Source: Streptomyces marokkonensis (GTDB lineage Bacteria > Actinomycetota > Actinomycetes > Streptomycetales > Streptomycetaceae). Taken from it: a stretch of 64,000 nt of DNA. The notes beneath the pieces were generated by a model that was given only the letters and a program-made list of their open reading frames with translations, was not told where the DNA came from and searched no databases. Below are positions 42,436 to 49,927 of the stretch, piece by piece. The translations under genes and the position numbers were made by a program. Each line of letters starts with the position of its first letter. The first letter of the stretch is position 1. The DNA is taken from NCBI RefSeq assembly GCF_008312835.1, contig NZ_VSKS01000007.1:186001-250000 (forward strand). The letters run 5' to 3'.

Positions 42436-43365
42436 ATGCGTATAGCGGTTGTCGGGGCCGGTGGAGTCGGCGGCTACTTCGGAGCGCGGCTGGCCGCGGC
42501 GGGCCACGAGGTCACGTTCGTCGCCCGGGGCCGTCACCTGGAGGCCGTACGCCGCTCGGGGCTGCTGGTGCGCAGCCCCCTGGGCGATGTGCGCACCTCA
42601 CCCGACGCGTTCGTCGACAGCGTCGCCCGACTCGGTGCCGCGGACCTGGTCGTCGTCGCGGTGAAGCTCTGGGACACCGAGGACGTGGCCGGGCAACTGG
42701 CCTCCTCGAACGTGGGAACGGCCCCGGTGCTCTCGCTGCAGAACGGGGTGCACAAGGACACCGTCCTCCGCCGCCACCTGCCCGACACGTCCGTCCTCGG
42801 GGGAGTGTGCTTCATCTCCGCCTTCATCGAGGAACCCGGTGTCGTCAGACACAACGGCGCGCTGCAGAAGATGGTCTTCGGCGCACGCCACGCGAGCCAG
42901 GAAACCGTCGTCGGCGACCTTCTGGCCGCCTGCCGCGAGGCGGGCATCGACGCGGAGACCAGTGCCGGGATCGACCGGGTGATCTGGGAGAAGTTCGTCT
43001 TCCTCGTCGGTCTGTCGGCCACCACGGCGGCCGTCCGCCGGCCCATCGGTGTCGTTCGTTCCCACGACCGTTCGCGGGCACTGCTGCGCGAGATCATGGA
43101 GGAGACCGTGGCCCTGGCGCAGGCGTCGGGTGTTCCGCTGGACGACACGTTCGCCGAGCGGCAACTGGCCTTCTGCGACACGCTGCCCGCGGACATGACG
43201 TCCTCCATGCACAACGACCTGGAGAACGGCAACCGCCTCGAGCTGCCCTGGCTCAGCGGGGGAGTGGCCGACCTCGCCGACCGGCTGGGCGTCCCCGCCC
43301 CGCGCAACCGGACGGTGGCCGACATCCTCGCCCCGTACGTGCTCGGCACACCGGCAGGGGCGTGA
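42436..43365 (+). CDS. panE: 2-dehydropantoate 2-reductase (ketopantoate reductase)
   Basis: A 309-residue NADPH enzyme. The Rossmann motif is MRIAVVGAGGVGGYFGARL (1-19), the family segment VVAVKLWDTEDVAGQL contains the conserved Lys, SLQNGV carries the Asn of the active site, and IWEKFVFLVGLSATTA has the second Lys. It reduces 2-dehydropantoate to pantoate on the route to coenzyme A, but Streptomyces often has several paralogues and this copy is not near other pan genes, so another 2-keto acid may be its substrate. ATG 42436 follows a weak GGGTGGG. Confidence 0.9.
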   Translation: MRIAVVGAGGVGGYFGARLAAAGHEVTFVARGRHLEAVRRSGLLVRSPLGDVRTSPDAFVDSVARLGAADLVVVAVKLWDTEDVAGQLASSNVGTAPVLSLQNGVHKDTVLRRHLPDTSVLGGVCFISAFIEEPGVVRHNGALQKMVFGARHASQETVVGDLLAACREAGIDAETSAGIDRVIWEKFVFLVGLSATTAAVRRPIGVVRSHDRSRALLREIMEETVALAQASGVPLDDTFAERQLAFCDTLPADMTSSMHNDLENGNRLELPWLSGGVADLADRLGVPAPRNRTVADILAPYVLGTPAGA

Positions 43366-43416
43366 CGCGGACGGTGCCCTGACGGGCGCGCCCCGCGCCG
43401 GTCACCGGCGGCCGTC

Positions 43417-44589
43417 TCACCGGATCAGGCACCAGTAGCCGCCGTGGCTCCCGATGCCGATGCGGTTGTCCCGCGGAACCAGCGCGGGGTCCGGTCGGCC
43501 GACGGCCGCCAGGGAACAGGCGGGGTCACCGACCGTCCCGCCGGCGGCCATCCGCCGCGCGGCGGCCACCGCTGCCGGAGAGGTGTACCACGTGGTGGTC
43601 ACCGGCTTCTCCGCGCCGGTCGTCGGTCCGGTCGTCGGGCGCTTTGAATGGGGGAACGCCGGTACGGACGTCGCGGCAGGCGGCGTCGGCGGTACGGGTG
43701 TCGGCGCGGGCGTCGCGGGCGTCGCGGGCGTCGCGGTCGGCGCGGTCGGCCGCGGGGCGGGAGTCCGGGCGGGTGGCGGCGGTACGGGCGTCGAGGGCCC
43801 TGGTCGCGTCGTCGGCGTCCCCGTCGGTCTCGGACGCGCGGGCGAGGGCGCGGGTGCCGTGGGCCGCGCCGACGGCTCGTGCCCGGGGGACCGCGCCGGT
43901 GCCGGTGTCGATGCGGGTCTCGTCCGCGGGGGCTGCGCGACCGGGCCGTCGGGCGCGGTGGGACGGGGCCCGGCCTCCCGGCTGGGCGGTGCCGGGCGGG
44001 TGGCCGGTCCTTCGCCCGGCACCCGCGGTTCCGTTGCCTGCGGCTGTCGGCTCTCCGGCAGCGGTGCCGGGCGGGTGGCCGGTCCTTCGCCCGGCACCCG
44101 CGGTTCCGTTGCCTGCGGCTGTCGGCTCTCCGGCAGCGGTGCCGGGCGGGTGGCCGGTCCTTCGCCCGGCACCCGCGGTTCCGTTGCCTGCGGCTGTCGG
44201 CTCTCCGGCAGCGGTGCCGGGCGGGTGGCCGGTCCTTCGCCCGGCACCCGCGGCTCGGTTGCCTGCGGCCGCCGGCTCTCCGGCGCGGGTCGCGTCGTGG
44301 GTCCCCGGCTCGGCGGGGCCGTCTCCCGGGGGCGGGACGTCGCCGGTGCGGAGGACAGCGTGGGTGCGGGCGTCCCCGGTGAGGTGCTCGACGGCCCTGT
44401 CCCGAACGTCCAGGACGGCAGAGGGTCCAAGGTGGGAAGGGACAAGTCGGTCGAGCTCGAGGGCGTGGGGCCGGGAGTGCCGCCGTCCTGCGCGACCAAC
44501 GCCCACACGCCGATGCCGCCGAGGACGAGCAGGGCGGCGCCCCCTGCGATCCACGGGGCACGTCGGGGCGGGCGTCGGTGACGGTTCAT
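43417..44589 (-). CDS. Membrane-anchored Pro/Thr-rich protein with tandem 25-residue repeats
   Basis: A 390-residue protein. A basic head (residues 1-12) and one membrane helix (about 13-33, WIAGGAALLVLGGIGVWALV) are followed by about 290 residues of Pro/Thr/Ala/Arg-rich sequence, including four copies of a 25-residue unit (containing SRQPQATEPRVPGEGPATRP) encoded by 75-bp repeats. The last 65 residues form a small globular-looking tail (TTTWYTSPAAVAAARRMAAG; two Cys; GSHGGYWCLIR). This looks like a cell-surface stalk presenting a small domain. The opposite-strand open frame over the repeats is a shadow. No known family. Confidence 0.75.
   Translation of the reverse strand: MNRHRRPPRRAPWIAGGAALLVLGGIGVWALVAQDGGTPGPTPSSSTDLSLPTLDPLPSWTFGTGPSSTSPGTPAPTLSSAPATSRPRETAPPSRGPTTRPAPESRRPQATEPRVPGEGPATRPAPLPESRQPQATEPRVPGEGPATRPAPLPESRQPQATEPRVPGEGPATRPAPLPESRQPQATEPRVPGEGPATRPAPPSREAGPRPTAPDGPVAQPPRTRPASTPAPARSPGHEPSARPTAPAPSPARPRPTGTPTTRPGPSTPVPPPPARTPAPRPTAPTATPATPATPAPTPVPPTPPAATSVPAFPHSKRPTTGPTTGAEKPVTTTWYTSPAAVAAARRMAAGGTVGDPACSLAAVGRPDPALVPRDNRIGIGSHGGYWCLIR
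43991..44290. repeat. Four tandem 75-bp repeats
   Basis: Copies start at 43991, 44066, 44141 and 44216. The first three are identical base for base; the fourth differs at a handful of positions, mostly in its right half. The period is a multiple of three and keeps the minus-strand reading frame, encoding a Pro-rich 25-residue unit. Copy number is likely to vary between strains. Confidence 0.95.
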
Positions 44590-44866
44590 GGTCCTACTGT
44601 CCTACGCGACCTGGCGAGGCGCCTGCCGCGTCGGCTGGACGTTGTGCTGTTCGCCCGCTCGTACCGCCCGTCCGGGTGACGCGCCCGGTCCGCGGAAGTC
44701 GGCCGCGGACTGTCCGAGGCCGACCGCGGTGGCCCGGCGACGACGGGGTGCCCTCCGTCCGGAGAGCACCCCGCGAGCCTGCTGCGCCGTCTCCACCACG
44801 GCCGTCCGCCGGTCCGCGACCGGCGGCACCGTTCATCGGCCGGCACCGGTCGCGGACCGTCCCCGG

Positions 44867-45280
44867 TCAGTTGTTGACGTCCCTGTTGAAGTCCTCGGCG
44901 CACGCGTCACGTTCGCTCTGCGTCTCGGCCTGCTGGACACAGTCGTCGAAGTCCTTGAACTCGTCCGAGTTGAGGATCGACGCCCCGACCGCGATGATCA
45001 CGGCGGTGGCGATCATCGCCAGCGCGCCGAGCACCGCTCCGACGATCGACATCGTGCCGTGCGGGGCTCTGCCGCCCCGCGCCTTGCGGGCGCCGATGAT
45101 GCCGAAGACCAGAGCCAGGAGCCCGAGCAGGAATCCGCCGAAGACGGTCCAGAAGAGGACGACCGCCAGTACGCCGAGAACCAGTGCCGCGATCGCCAGT
45201 CCGTTGCCCCGGCTCACGCCCGTGTCACGAGGCGTCTGCGTGGAGTCCGTTCGCGTCGGGGGGTGTTCCGGGAAAGACAT
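44867..45280 (-). CDS. DUF4190-like membrane protein
   Basis: A 137-residue protein with a polar N-terminus (about 1-27), then NGLAIAALVLGVLAVVLFW and FLLGLLALVFGIIGARKARG, the standard DUF4190 hairpin of two helices with a basic exit, a third helix at about 75-97, and an acidic extracytoplasmic tail with two Cys (DCVQQAETQSERDACAEDF) that may pair. Start ATG 45280; upstream in-frame codons are not protein-like. No partner gene is obvious. Confidence 0.78.
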   Translation of the reverse strand: MSFPEHPPTRTDSTQTPRDTGVSRGNGLAIAALVLGVLAVVLFWTVFGGFLLGLLALVFGIIGARKARGGRAPHGTMSIVGAVLGALAMIATAVIIAVGASILNSDEFKDFDDCVQQAETQSERDACAEDFNRDVNN

Positions 45281-45535
45281 GTCATCACACTCATCTCTGC
45301 TTCGGTCCACGTGAGTTGCCGTAGGTGCCGGTTGCCCCGATACCGGTGGCGAATGCCTGTGCGCCCGACGAGGGACGTTCACGGGACATCGGCGGGCCGG
45401 GGCTCCGGGATCACGCGGTGCAGAGCGGTCGTGCGCGGTGGCGTCAGGATGTCGTCGGCGTCGACCATGACGGGCGCGGACGCCAGGAGTGGGCCGCTCC
45501 GCGGTGGTGAGGGTCGGCCGCCGTCGGTGGCCGGG

Positions 45536-46000
45536 TCAGCGGGCCTCCCCGGAGGCGGGCCGAGCGGGGTGCGGAACGGGACGGCCGGCGGCGGTGTCAC
45601 CGTGGCGCAGCAGGCCCGGCAGGGCCAGGGCGCCCGGCCCGAAGAACACCAGGAGGAGGAAGCCCCAGCAGAACAGTGCCGGGGCGAGGCCGCCGTTCTG
45701 CAGGGGGAAGAGACCGTCCTGCTGGTGTTCGGTGAAGTAGGCGAAGGCCATGGCTCCCGAGCTGAGGAACGCCGCGCTGCGGGTCGCGACGCCGAGGAGG
45801 ACGAGGACACCGCAGACGAGCTCGATCAGGCCCGCGTACCAGAAAGGCCAGTCACCGGTGGGGCTGGCCTTCCTGTCGAGCACACCGAAGACCGTGGCGG
45901 CGCCCTCGCTGGTGAACAACACGCCGAGGACGATACGGAACAGGCCCAGGACGAGAGGTTGGTGGTCGGGGAGCCGGTCGGTCAGGCGTGTCGTGCTCAT
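45536..46000 (-). CDS. DoxX family membrane protein
   Basis: A 154-residue protein with four helices. The sequence LVLGLFRIVLGVLFTSEGAA, the WPFWYAGLIELVCGVLVLLG helix pair, and GAMAFAYFTEHQQDGLFPLQ match DoxX (the conserved start-of-helix Arg and the AYF.H motif). DoxX proteins are linked to thiol redox and quinone functions at the membrane. Start ATG 46000 has AAGGAG about 12 bases upstream. Single gene. Confidence 0.9.
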   Translation of the reverse strand: MSTTRLTDRLPDHQPLVLGLFRIVLGVLFTSEGAATVFGVLDRKASPTGDWPFWYAGLIELVCGVLVLLGVATRSAAFLSSGAMAFAYFTEHQQDGLFPLQNGGLAPALFCWGFLLLVFFGPGALALPGLLRHGDTAAGRPVPHPARPASGEAR

Positions 46001-46178
46001 CGCTGCGTACTCCTTGCACGGGTCGGTGCGGCGCGGGCGTACGCCCGTCCGCACCTTTCTTACGTGCACGGTGCGCCGACGGTTCAGCCGGTCCTGCTCA
46101 CCGGCTCGATCCGGTGGCCGTGAGGGAGACCGGGGTGGCCCCGCGTCCCACGGTGCCTGGACCGCGTCGTCTCAGTTC

Positions 46179-46457
46179 GTGTCCACGCCGGGGGAGCCGA
46201 ACTGCAACCGGGAGCTGTACCGCACCGACTGGACGCACATCATCCGGTCGCAGGCCTTCGTGAACCTGTGGCCGACGGCCCACCGGGCGTACGAGGACGG
46301 CCTGATGGTCGTCCGAGCGATGGGAACCGACGAACGTCACGTCATCGGCGACCGGCGCGCGGTGTTCCCCCAGGGCCGCGGTGTCACCGAGGTGAAGGTC
46401 AAGGACGTCCACACCGTCGGCACTCCCGACACCGGCCCCACCCCCGAGCCCGCCTGA
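46179..46457 (+). CDS. Hypothetical protein or gene fragment
   Basis: A 92-codon frame from GTG 46179 to 46457 with normal Streptomyces codon bias and a non-random look (NRELYRTDWTHIIRSQAFVN; GDRRAVFPQGRGVTEVKVKD). No ribosome site is evident and the first residues are unusual, so this may be the 3' end of a decayed gene. I recognise no family. Confidence 0.45.
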   Translation: MSTPGEPNCNRELYRTDWTHIIRSQAFVNLWPTAHRAYEDGLMVVRAMGTDERHVIGDRRAVFPQGRGVTEVKVKDVHTVGTPDTGPTPEPA

Positions 46458-46553
46458 CCACGGGAATTCGGTCGCGCCCCGGAGCGGTGAGCCGTTAGTT
46501 TCCGGTGCAGTTCAGCGCAGCGAGGCGCTGGCGCGACCGCGAAGGGGCCAGGC

Positions 46554-47270
46554 ATGGAGATCGAAGGCGCGCGAACCGACCGGCTGGGCCTGCTGCTCGA
46601 CCAGTTCGACCAGGCGCGGGAGATGGCGGAGGTCCGCCTGACGACACTGAGCGACGACGAGTACCTGTGGGAGCCGGTGCCCGGCTGCTGGTCGATCCGG
46701 CGCCGGGGCGAGGCGGCGACACCCAGGGCGTTCGGGCCGGGGGAGTGGGTGCTCGACAAGGGCGCGCCGGACATCCCGGCGAGCGAGTACGCGGAGGTCG
46801 CCCGGCAGGCCGCCGACGGCATGACGGTCGCCAAGATCGCCGATGACTGGAGCGTCAGTGCCGAGCGGGTCGAGCAGGTCCTCGCGCACACCGGTACACC
46901 GGAGCCGGACACCTCCCCGGTCACCACCATCGCGTGGCGGCTGGGGCATCTGCACTCCTGCTTCGAGGGCCAGTGGGAGTGGACCTTCGGCGAGCGTAAG
47001 GAGCCGAACCTGCTGGTCGACTTCACCCCCTCCGCCGCTTTGGCACTCGAGCGGTTCTGGGCGTCGATCGACCGCTGGCGCGACAGCGTCGCCTCCGTCA
47101 CCGAGGAGCAGCTCGACACGGTCGGCTTCTCGCAGTACCCGTACAGCAACGACGCCGAGTGCCCCTACGTCACCGTGCTGGCGGGGGCCAACCTGGAGTT
47201 CATCCACCACATGGCCGAGACGGCGCTGCTCCGCGACCTGTGGCGGACCCGCTTCACGACGTCCGGGTAG
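46554..47270 (+). CDS. DinB superfamily protein with helix-turn-helix-like insert
   Basis: A 238-residue DinB/mycothiol-transferase-fold protein. The four-helix core is split: the first helix (LLLDQFDQAREMAEVRLTTL) and the WEPVPGCWSIR loop come first, then an insert (about 60-120) with a helix-turn-helix look (YAEVARQAADGMTVAKIADD followed by WSVSAERVEQVLA), then the second helix with LGHLHSCF and a last helix with EFIHHMAET carrying the metal His ligands. Actinobacterial members often transfer mycothiol. The next gene is another DinB protein on the opposite strand. Start ATG 46554 has AAGGGG upstream. Confidence 0.82.
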   Translation: MEIEGARTDRLGLLLDQFDQAREMAEVRLTTLSDDEYLWEPVPGCWSIRRRGEAATPRAFGPGEWVLDKGAPDIPASEYAEVARQAADGMTVAKIADDWSVSAERVEQVLAHTGTPEPDTSPVTTIAWRLGHLHSCFEGQWEWTFGERKEPNLLVDFTPSAALALERFWASIDRWRDSVASVTEEQLDTVGFSQYPYSNDAECPYVTVLAGANLEFIHHMAETALLRDLWRTRFTTSG

Positions 47271-47323
47271 GCCCGCCGTGACCTCGGCATCCCTCCGTGG
47301 GTGAACCCCCGCCGCACCGGTCG

Positions 47324-47824
47324 TCAGCGTCCGGTCGTGCCGTCGAGGAGCTCGCGGAGGATGTCCGCGTGACCGGCGTGGCGCCCGGTCTCCTCGATCA
47401 TGTGGGTGAGTGCCCAACGGACGCTGGGCGCGGGGCCGTTCGGCCGGGGACGGGGCAGTGGTGCGCCGAGGTCGGTGCATCCGTCGAGGACGTCGTCCGC
47501 CCGGGCGACCGTCTCCCGGTAACGGGCGACGACGTCGGCCACGCCGTCCGCGGGCGCGGCGTGGAACGTCGCCTGCCAGTCGGTCACCCGCTCCCCGAGG
47601 AACGTCGCCCGCTCGACGCAGGTGAGGTGGTTGAGCAGCCCGAGCAGGTTCGTGCCCGACGGGACCTGGGCAGTGCGGACCTGCGGTTCGGGGGCGCCCT
47701 CGACCTTCGCGGAGACCGAGGCGCGGAGGTGGTCGAGGAATCCGCGCAGGACCTCGGTCTCACTGCTTCCGGTGCGGGGCGGTGGGGTGTCGCCGCGGCT
47801 TCGGCGGCGCGGGGCGGCGGACAT
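47324..47824 (-). CDS. DinB family protein (DUF664)
   Basis: A 166-residue protein of the DUF664/mycothiol-dependent group: LRGFLDHLRASVSAKVEGA helix, GTNLLGLLNHLTCVERATF with the first metal His, and LTHMIEETGRHAGHADILRE with the others. It probably conjugates mycothiol to a substrate or acts on a mycothiol adduct. The first 20 residues are basic and variable. It lies 27 bp downstream of the methyltransferase stop... reading on the minus strand, the methyltransferase ends at 47852 and this gene begins at 47824, so they may be one transcript. Confidence 0.85.
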   Translation of the reverse strand: MSAAPRRRSRGDTPPPRTGSSETEVLRGFLDHLRASVSAKVEGAPEPQVRTAQVPSGTNLLGLLNHLTCVERATFLGERVTDWQATFHAAPADGVADVVARYRETVARADDVLDGCTDLGAPLPRPRPNGPAPSVRWALTHMIEETGRHAGHADILRELLDGTTGR

Positions 47825-47851
47825 GCTGCCTCCTCGTGGTGCGGGGTCGGG

Positions 47852-48478
47852 TCAGGCCGTACGGCGGACGATCAGGACGTGGTCGGTGACCTCGGCGGTG
47901 TTCCCGTCCGGTCCGGTCGCGATCCGGCGGGGCGAGTCGGCCCGCTCGACCGTCCACGTCGCCGGGTTCAGGGCGATCCCCTCGGCGACCTGCCGCGGGG
48001 CCGGATACCGGACGTCGGGATCCTGGTCCCACGACCATGGAGCGGTCGAACCGTGGTCGACGACCAGCAGTCGTCCACCCGGCCGGAGGGAGTGCGCCGC
48101 CGCGCGCAGCACGGACGCCCGGTCCAGGTCCAGGGGAGTGTGGAGGTAGTGGGCGGAGACGAGGTCGTACCGGCCGTCCGGGAAGGACGTACGCAGGTCG
48201 TGCCGCCGGGCGGCGATCCGCTCGTCCAGACCGTGTGAGACGGCCAGCCCGGTGAGACGCCCGACCGCCACGGACGAGACGTCGACGGCGGTGACCCGCC
48301 ACCCCCGACGGGCGAGCCACAGCGCGTCCCCGCCGGAGCCGCAGCCGAGGTCCAGCACGTCGCCGGGCGGCAGGCCGGTGACCACCTCCGTGAGGCGAAC
48401 GTTCGGCCGGGGGTCGGTGACCGCGGGGCGGGCGGCGTGGATGCCGTCCCAGAACCTGACCGCGTCGGTGGCACTCAT
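47852..48478 (-). CDS. SAM-dependent methyltransferase (thiopurine/tellurite type)
   Basis: A 208-residue enzyme. Motif I is VLDLGCGSGGDALWLARRGW (about 41-60), strand 2 VTAVDVSSVAV, motif II YDLVSAHYLHTPLD, and motif III LRPGGRLLVVDHGS. The short length, FWDGIHAARP start and HYLHT motif resemble TPMT/TehB-type enzymes, which methylate thiols, tellurite or selenite; the substrate is not shown. ATG 48478 has AAGGAG six bases upstream. Upstream of, and probably cotranscribed with, the DUF664 gene. Confidence 0.88.
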   Translation of the reverse strand: MSATDAVRFWDGIHAARPAVTDPRPNVRLTEVVTGLPPGDVLDLGCGSGGDALWLARRGWRVTAVDVSSVAVGRLTGLAVSHGLDERIAARRHDLRTSFPDGRYDLVSAHYLHTPLDLDRASVLRAAAHSLRPGGRLLVVDHGSTAPWSWDQDPDVRYPAPRQVAEGIALNPATWTVERADSPRRIATGPDGNTAEVTDHVLIVRRTA

Positions 48479-48666
48479 CAAGGTCTCCTTCTGCCGGGAA
48501 CGCGTCCGAGTGTCGACCGGCCCACGGCGATCCGGCACGCGTTCTTGCCGTTGCGGCAAGACGGTCCGTCCGGGTGCCGTTCCTCCGCGGTCGCCCGGTG
48601 CGGTGACATGCCGGACACTTCTGAGTGAGGGCCGGTGTCGCCGCGGCCGCGGAGAGGGTGACGGGC

Positions 48667-49635
48667 GTGCTCGAGGTCCCGCCCTGGTTGTGGGTGGTGT
48701 TCGCCGCGACAGTGGTGGTGTCGCTGGTGGTGGACCTGCTGGCCCATCGCACCGCACACGTCATCGGTTTCAAGGAGGCCGCCGGCTGGAGCGCCCTGTG
48801 GGTGGGTCTCGCCCTGGTCTTCGGCGCCGTCGTCTTCGTCGTCCTCGGCGCTGCGGCCGGCACCGAGTACACCACCGCGTGGCTGCTGGAGAAGAGCCTG
48901 TCGGTGGACAACCTCTTCGTCTTCGCCGTCATCTTCGCCTACTTCAGAGTGCCGCGTGCGTACCAGCACCGCGTCCTGTTCTTCGGGGTGATGGGTGCCC
49001 TGGTCTTCCGGGGCGTCTTCCTCACTCTCGGTGTCGCGGTGGTCAGCCGCTTCACGGCGGTGCTGTTCGCGTTCGCGGCAGTGCTCTTCTACAGCACCTA
49101 CAAGCTCCTCAAGGGCGACGAGGGGGGCTTCGATCCCGGCAGGAGCATCGCCCTGAAGGTGCTCCGCAAGGCCATTCCGGTCCGGGACGAGTACGCGGGC
49201 ACGCACTTCTTCGTCAAGGAAGCCGGCAAACGCGTGGCCACGCCGCTGCTCGCGGTGGTCGCGGCGATCGAGACGGCCGATCTGGTCTTCGCCGTCGACA
49301 GTGTCCCGGCCGTGCTCGCCGTCAGTGACGATCTCTTCGTCGTCTACACCAGCAACGCGTTCGCCATCCTGGGACTGCGCGCCCTCTACTTCCTGCTCGC
49401 GGGACTGCTGGACCGTTTCCACCACCTCAACACCGGCCTCGCGGTCATCCTGGGTTTCATCGGCGTCAAGCTGATCCTCCAGGCGGCCCACAAGACGATC
49501 AGCCCCGGTGTTCCGGAGATCCCCTCACCGGTCAGTCTCGCGGTCGTCGTCGTCGTGCTGGCGGCTTCGGTGATACTCAGCCTGCGGCGGTCGGCACCTC
49601 CCCGGCCGGACACATCTCGCCGCAACGGCGACTGA
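48667..49635 (+). CDS. terC: TerC family integral membrane protein (Alx-like)
   Basis: A 322-residue protein with nine hydrophobic helices. The TerC signature is EKSLSVDNLFVFAVIFAYF (about 77-95), with the acidic residue and Asp-Asn of the metal site, repeated in the second half as AIETADLVFAVDSVPAVLAV (about 201-220). TerC proteins export Mn2+ or support other membrane-bound metalloproteins and tellurite resistance. GTG 48667 is preferred because the family starts a few residues before the first helix and GAGAGGG lies about eight bases upstream; the frame is open to 48625. Confidence 0.93.
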   Translation: MLEVPPWLWVVFAATVVVSLVVDLLAHRTAHVIGFKEAAGWSALWVGLALVFGAVVFVVLGAAAGTEYTTAWLLEKSLSVDNLFVFAVIFAYFRVPRAYQHRVLFFGVMGALVFRGVFLTLGVAVVSRFTAVLFAFAAVLFYSTYKLLKGDEGGFDPGRSIALKVLRKAIPVRDEYAGTHFFVKEAGKRVATPLLAVVAAIETADLVFAVDSVPAVLAVSDDLFVVYTSNAFAILGLRALYFLLAGLLDRFHHLNTGLAVILGFIGVKLILQAAHKTISPGVPEIPSPVSLAVVVVVLAASVILSLRRSAPPRPDTSRRNGD

Positions 49636-49645
49636 GTACCCGACC

Positions 49646-49691
49646 GGCCCCCTTGCCGGCGTGCGCGGCGACGTGCTCCGGCCCGGGGGCC
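49646..49691 (+). terminator. Two-tier hairpin after terC
   Basis: GGCCCCC (49646-49652) pairs with GGGGGCC (49685-49691) and inner GCCGG (49655-49659) pairs with CCGGC (49678-49682), separated by symmetric TT and CC bulges. It starts 10 bp after the terC stop. Confidence 0.6.
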
Positions 49692-49811
49692 CAGCCGTTG
49701 TGCGGGGCGGTGACGTCGGCACTTTGTCCCATGCGAGGAAGAAGACGAGGGACTGTGCGCGAAAGGGGTTACGCGTTCGGGCGAGTCCCGCTAACTTCCT
49801 TGAAATGAACC

Positions 49812-49821
49812 GGTCATGACC
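49812..49821. promoter_or_regulatory. Candidate operator upstream of the secreted dehydrogenase
   Basis: GGTCATGACC, a perfect 10-bp palindrome about 107 bp upstream of the start, followed by CTGGTCACGGTGAC. It differs at the two central bases from the GGTCTAGACC core of DasR sites, which regulate sugar and chitin genes in Streptomyces. A link to a GntR-type regulator is only a suggestion. Confidence 0.3.
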
Positions 49822-49927
49822 CTGGTCACGGTGACGGGCCGGTGTTCGACGGCGCGACGGCGCGCGCCCGTACTCCTCACGGCAGGCCCCCGTGCCTGCC
49901 GCCACCCCCATGATTCTGGAGACTTCC

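Noticed and set aside
40214-42445. Plus-strand 743-residue frame opposite the DUF4139 gene
   Set aside because: No family resemblance; antisense shadow.
43991-44290. CRISPR-like repeat array
   Set aside because: The 75-bp units are contiguous with no unique spacers and encode an in-frame protein repeat.
43454-44581. Plus-strand Gly/Val/Arg-rich frame over the 75-bp repeats
   Set aside because: The minus strand has a proper start, a membrane helix and a plausible protein; the plus frame is its shadow.
44588-46123. Long plus-strand frame across the DUF4190-like and DoxX genes
   Set aside because: Antisense to two recognisable membrane proteins.
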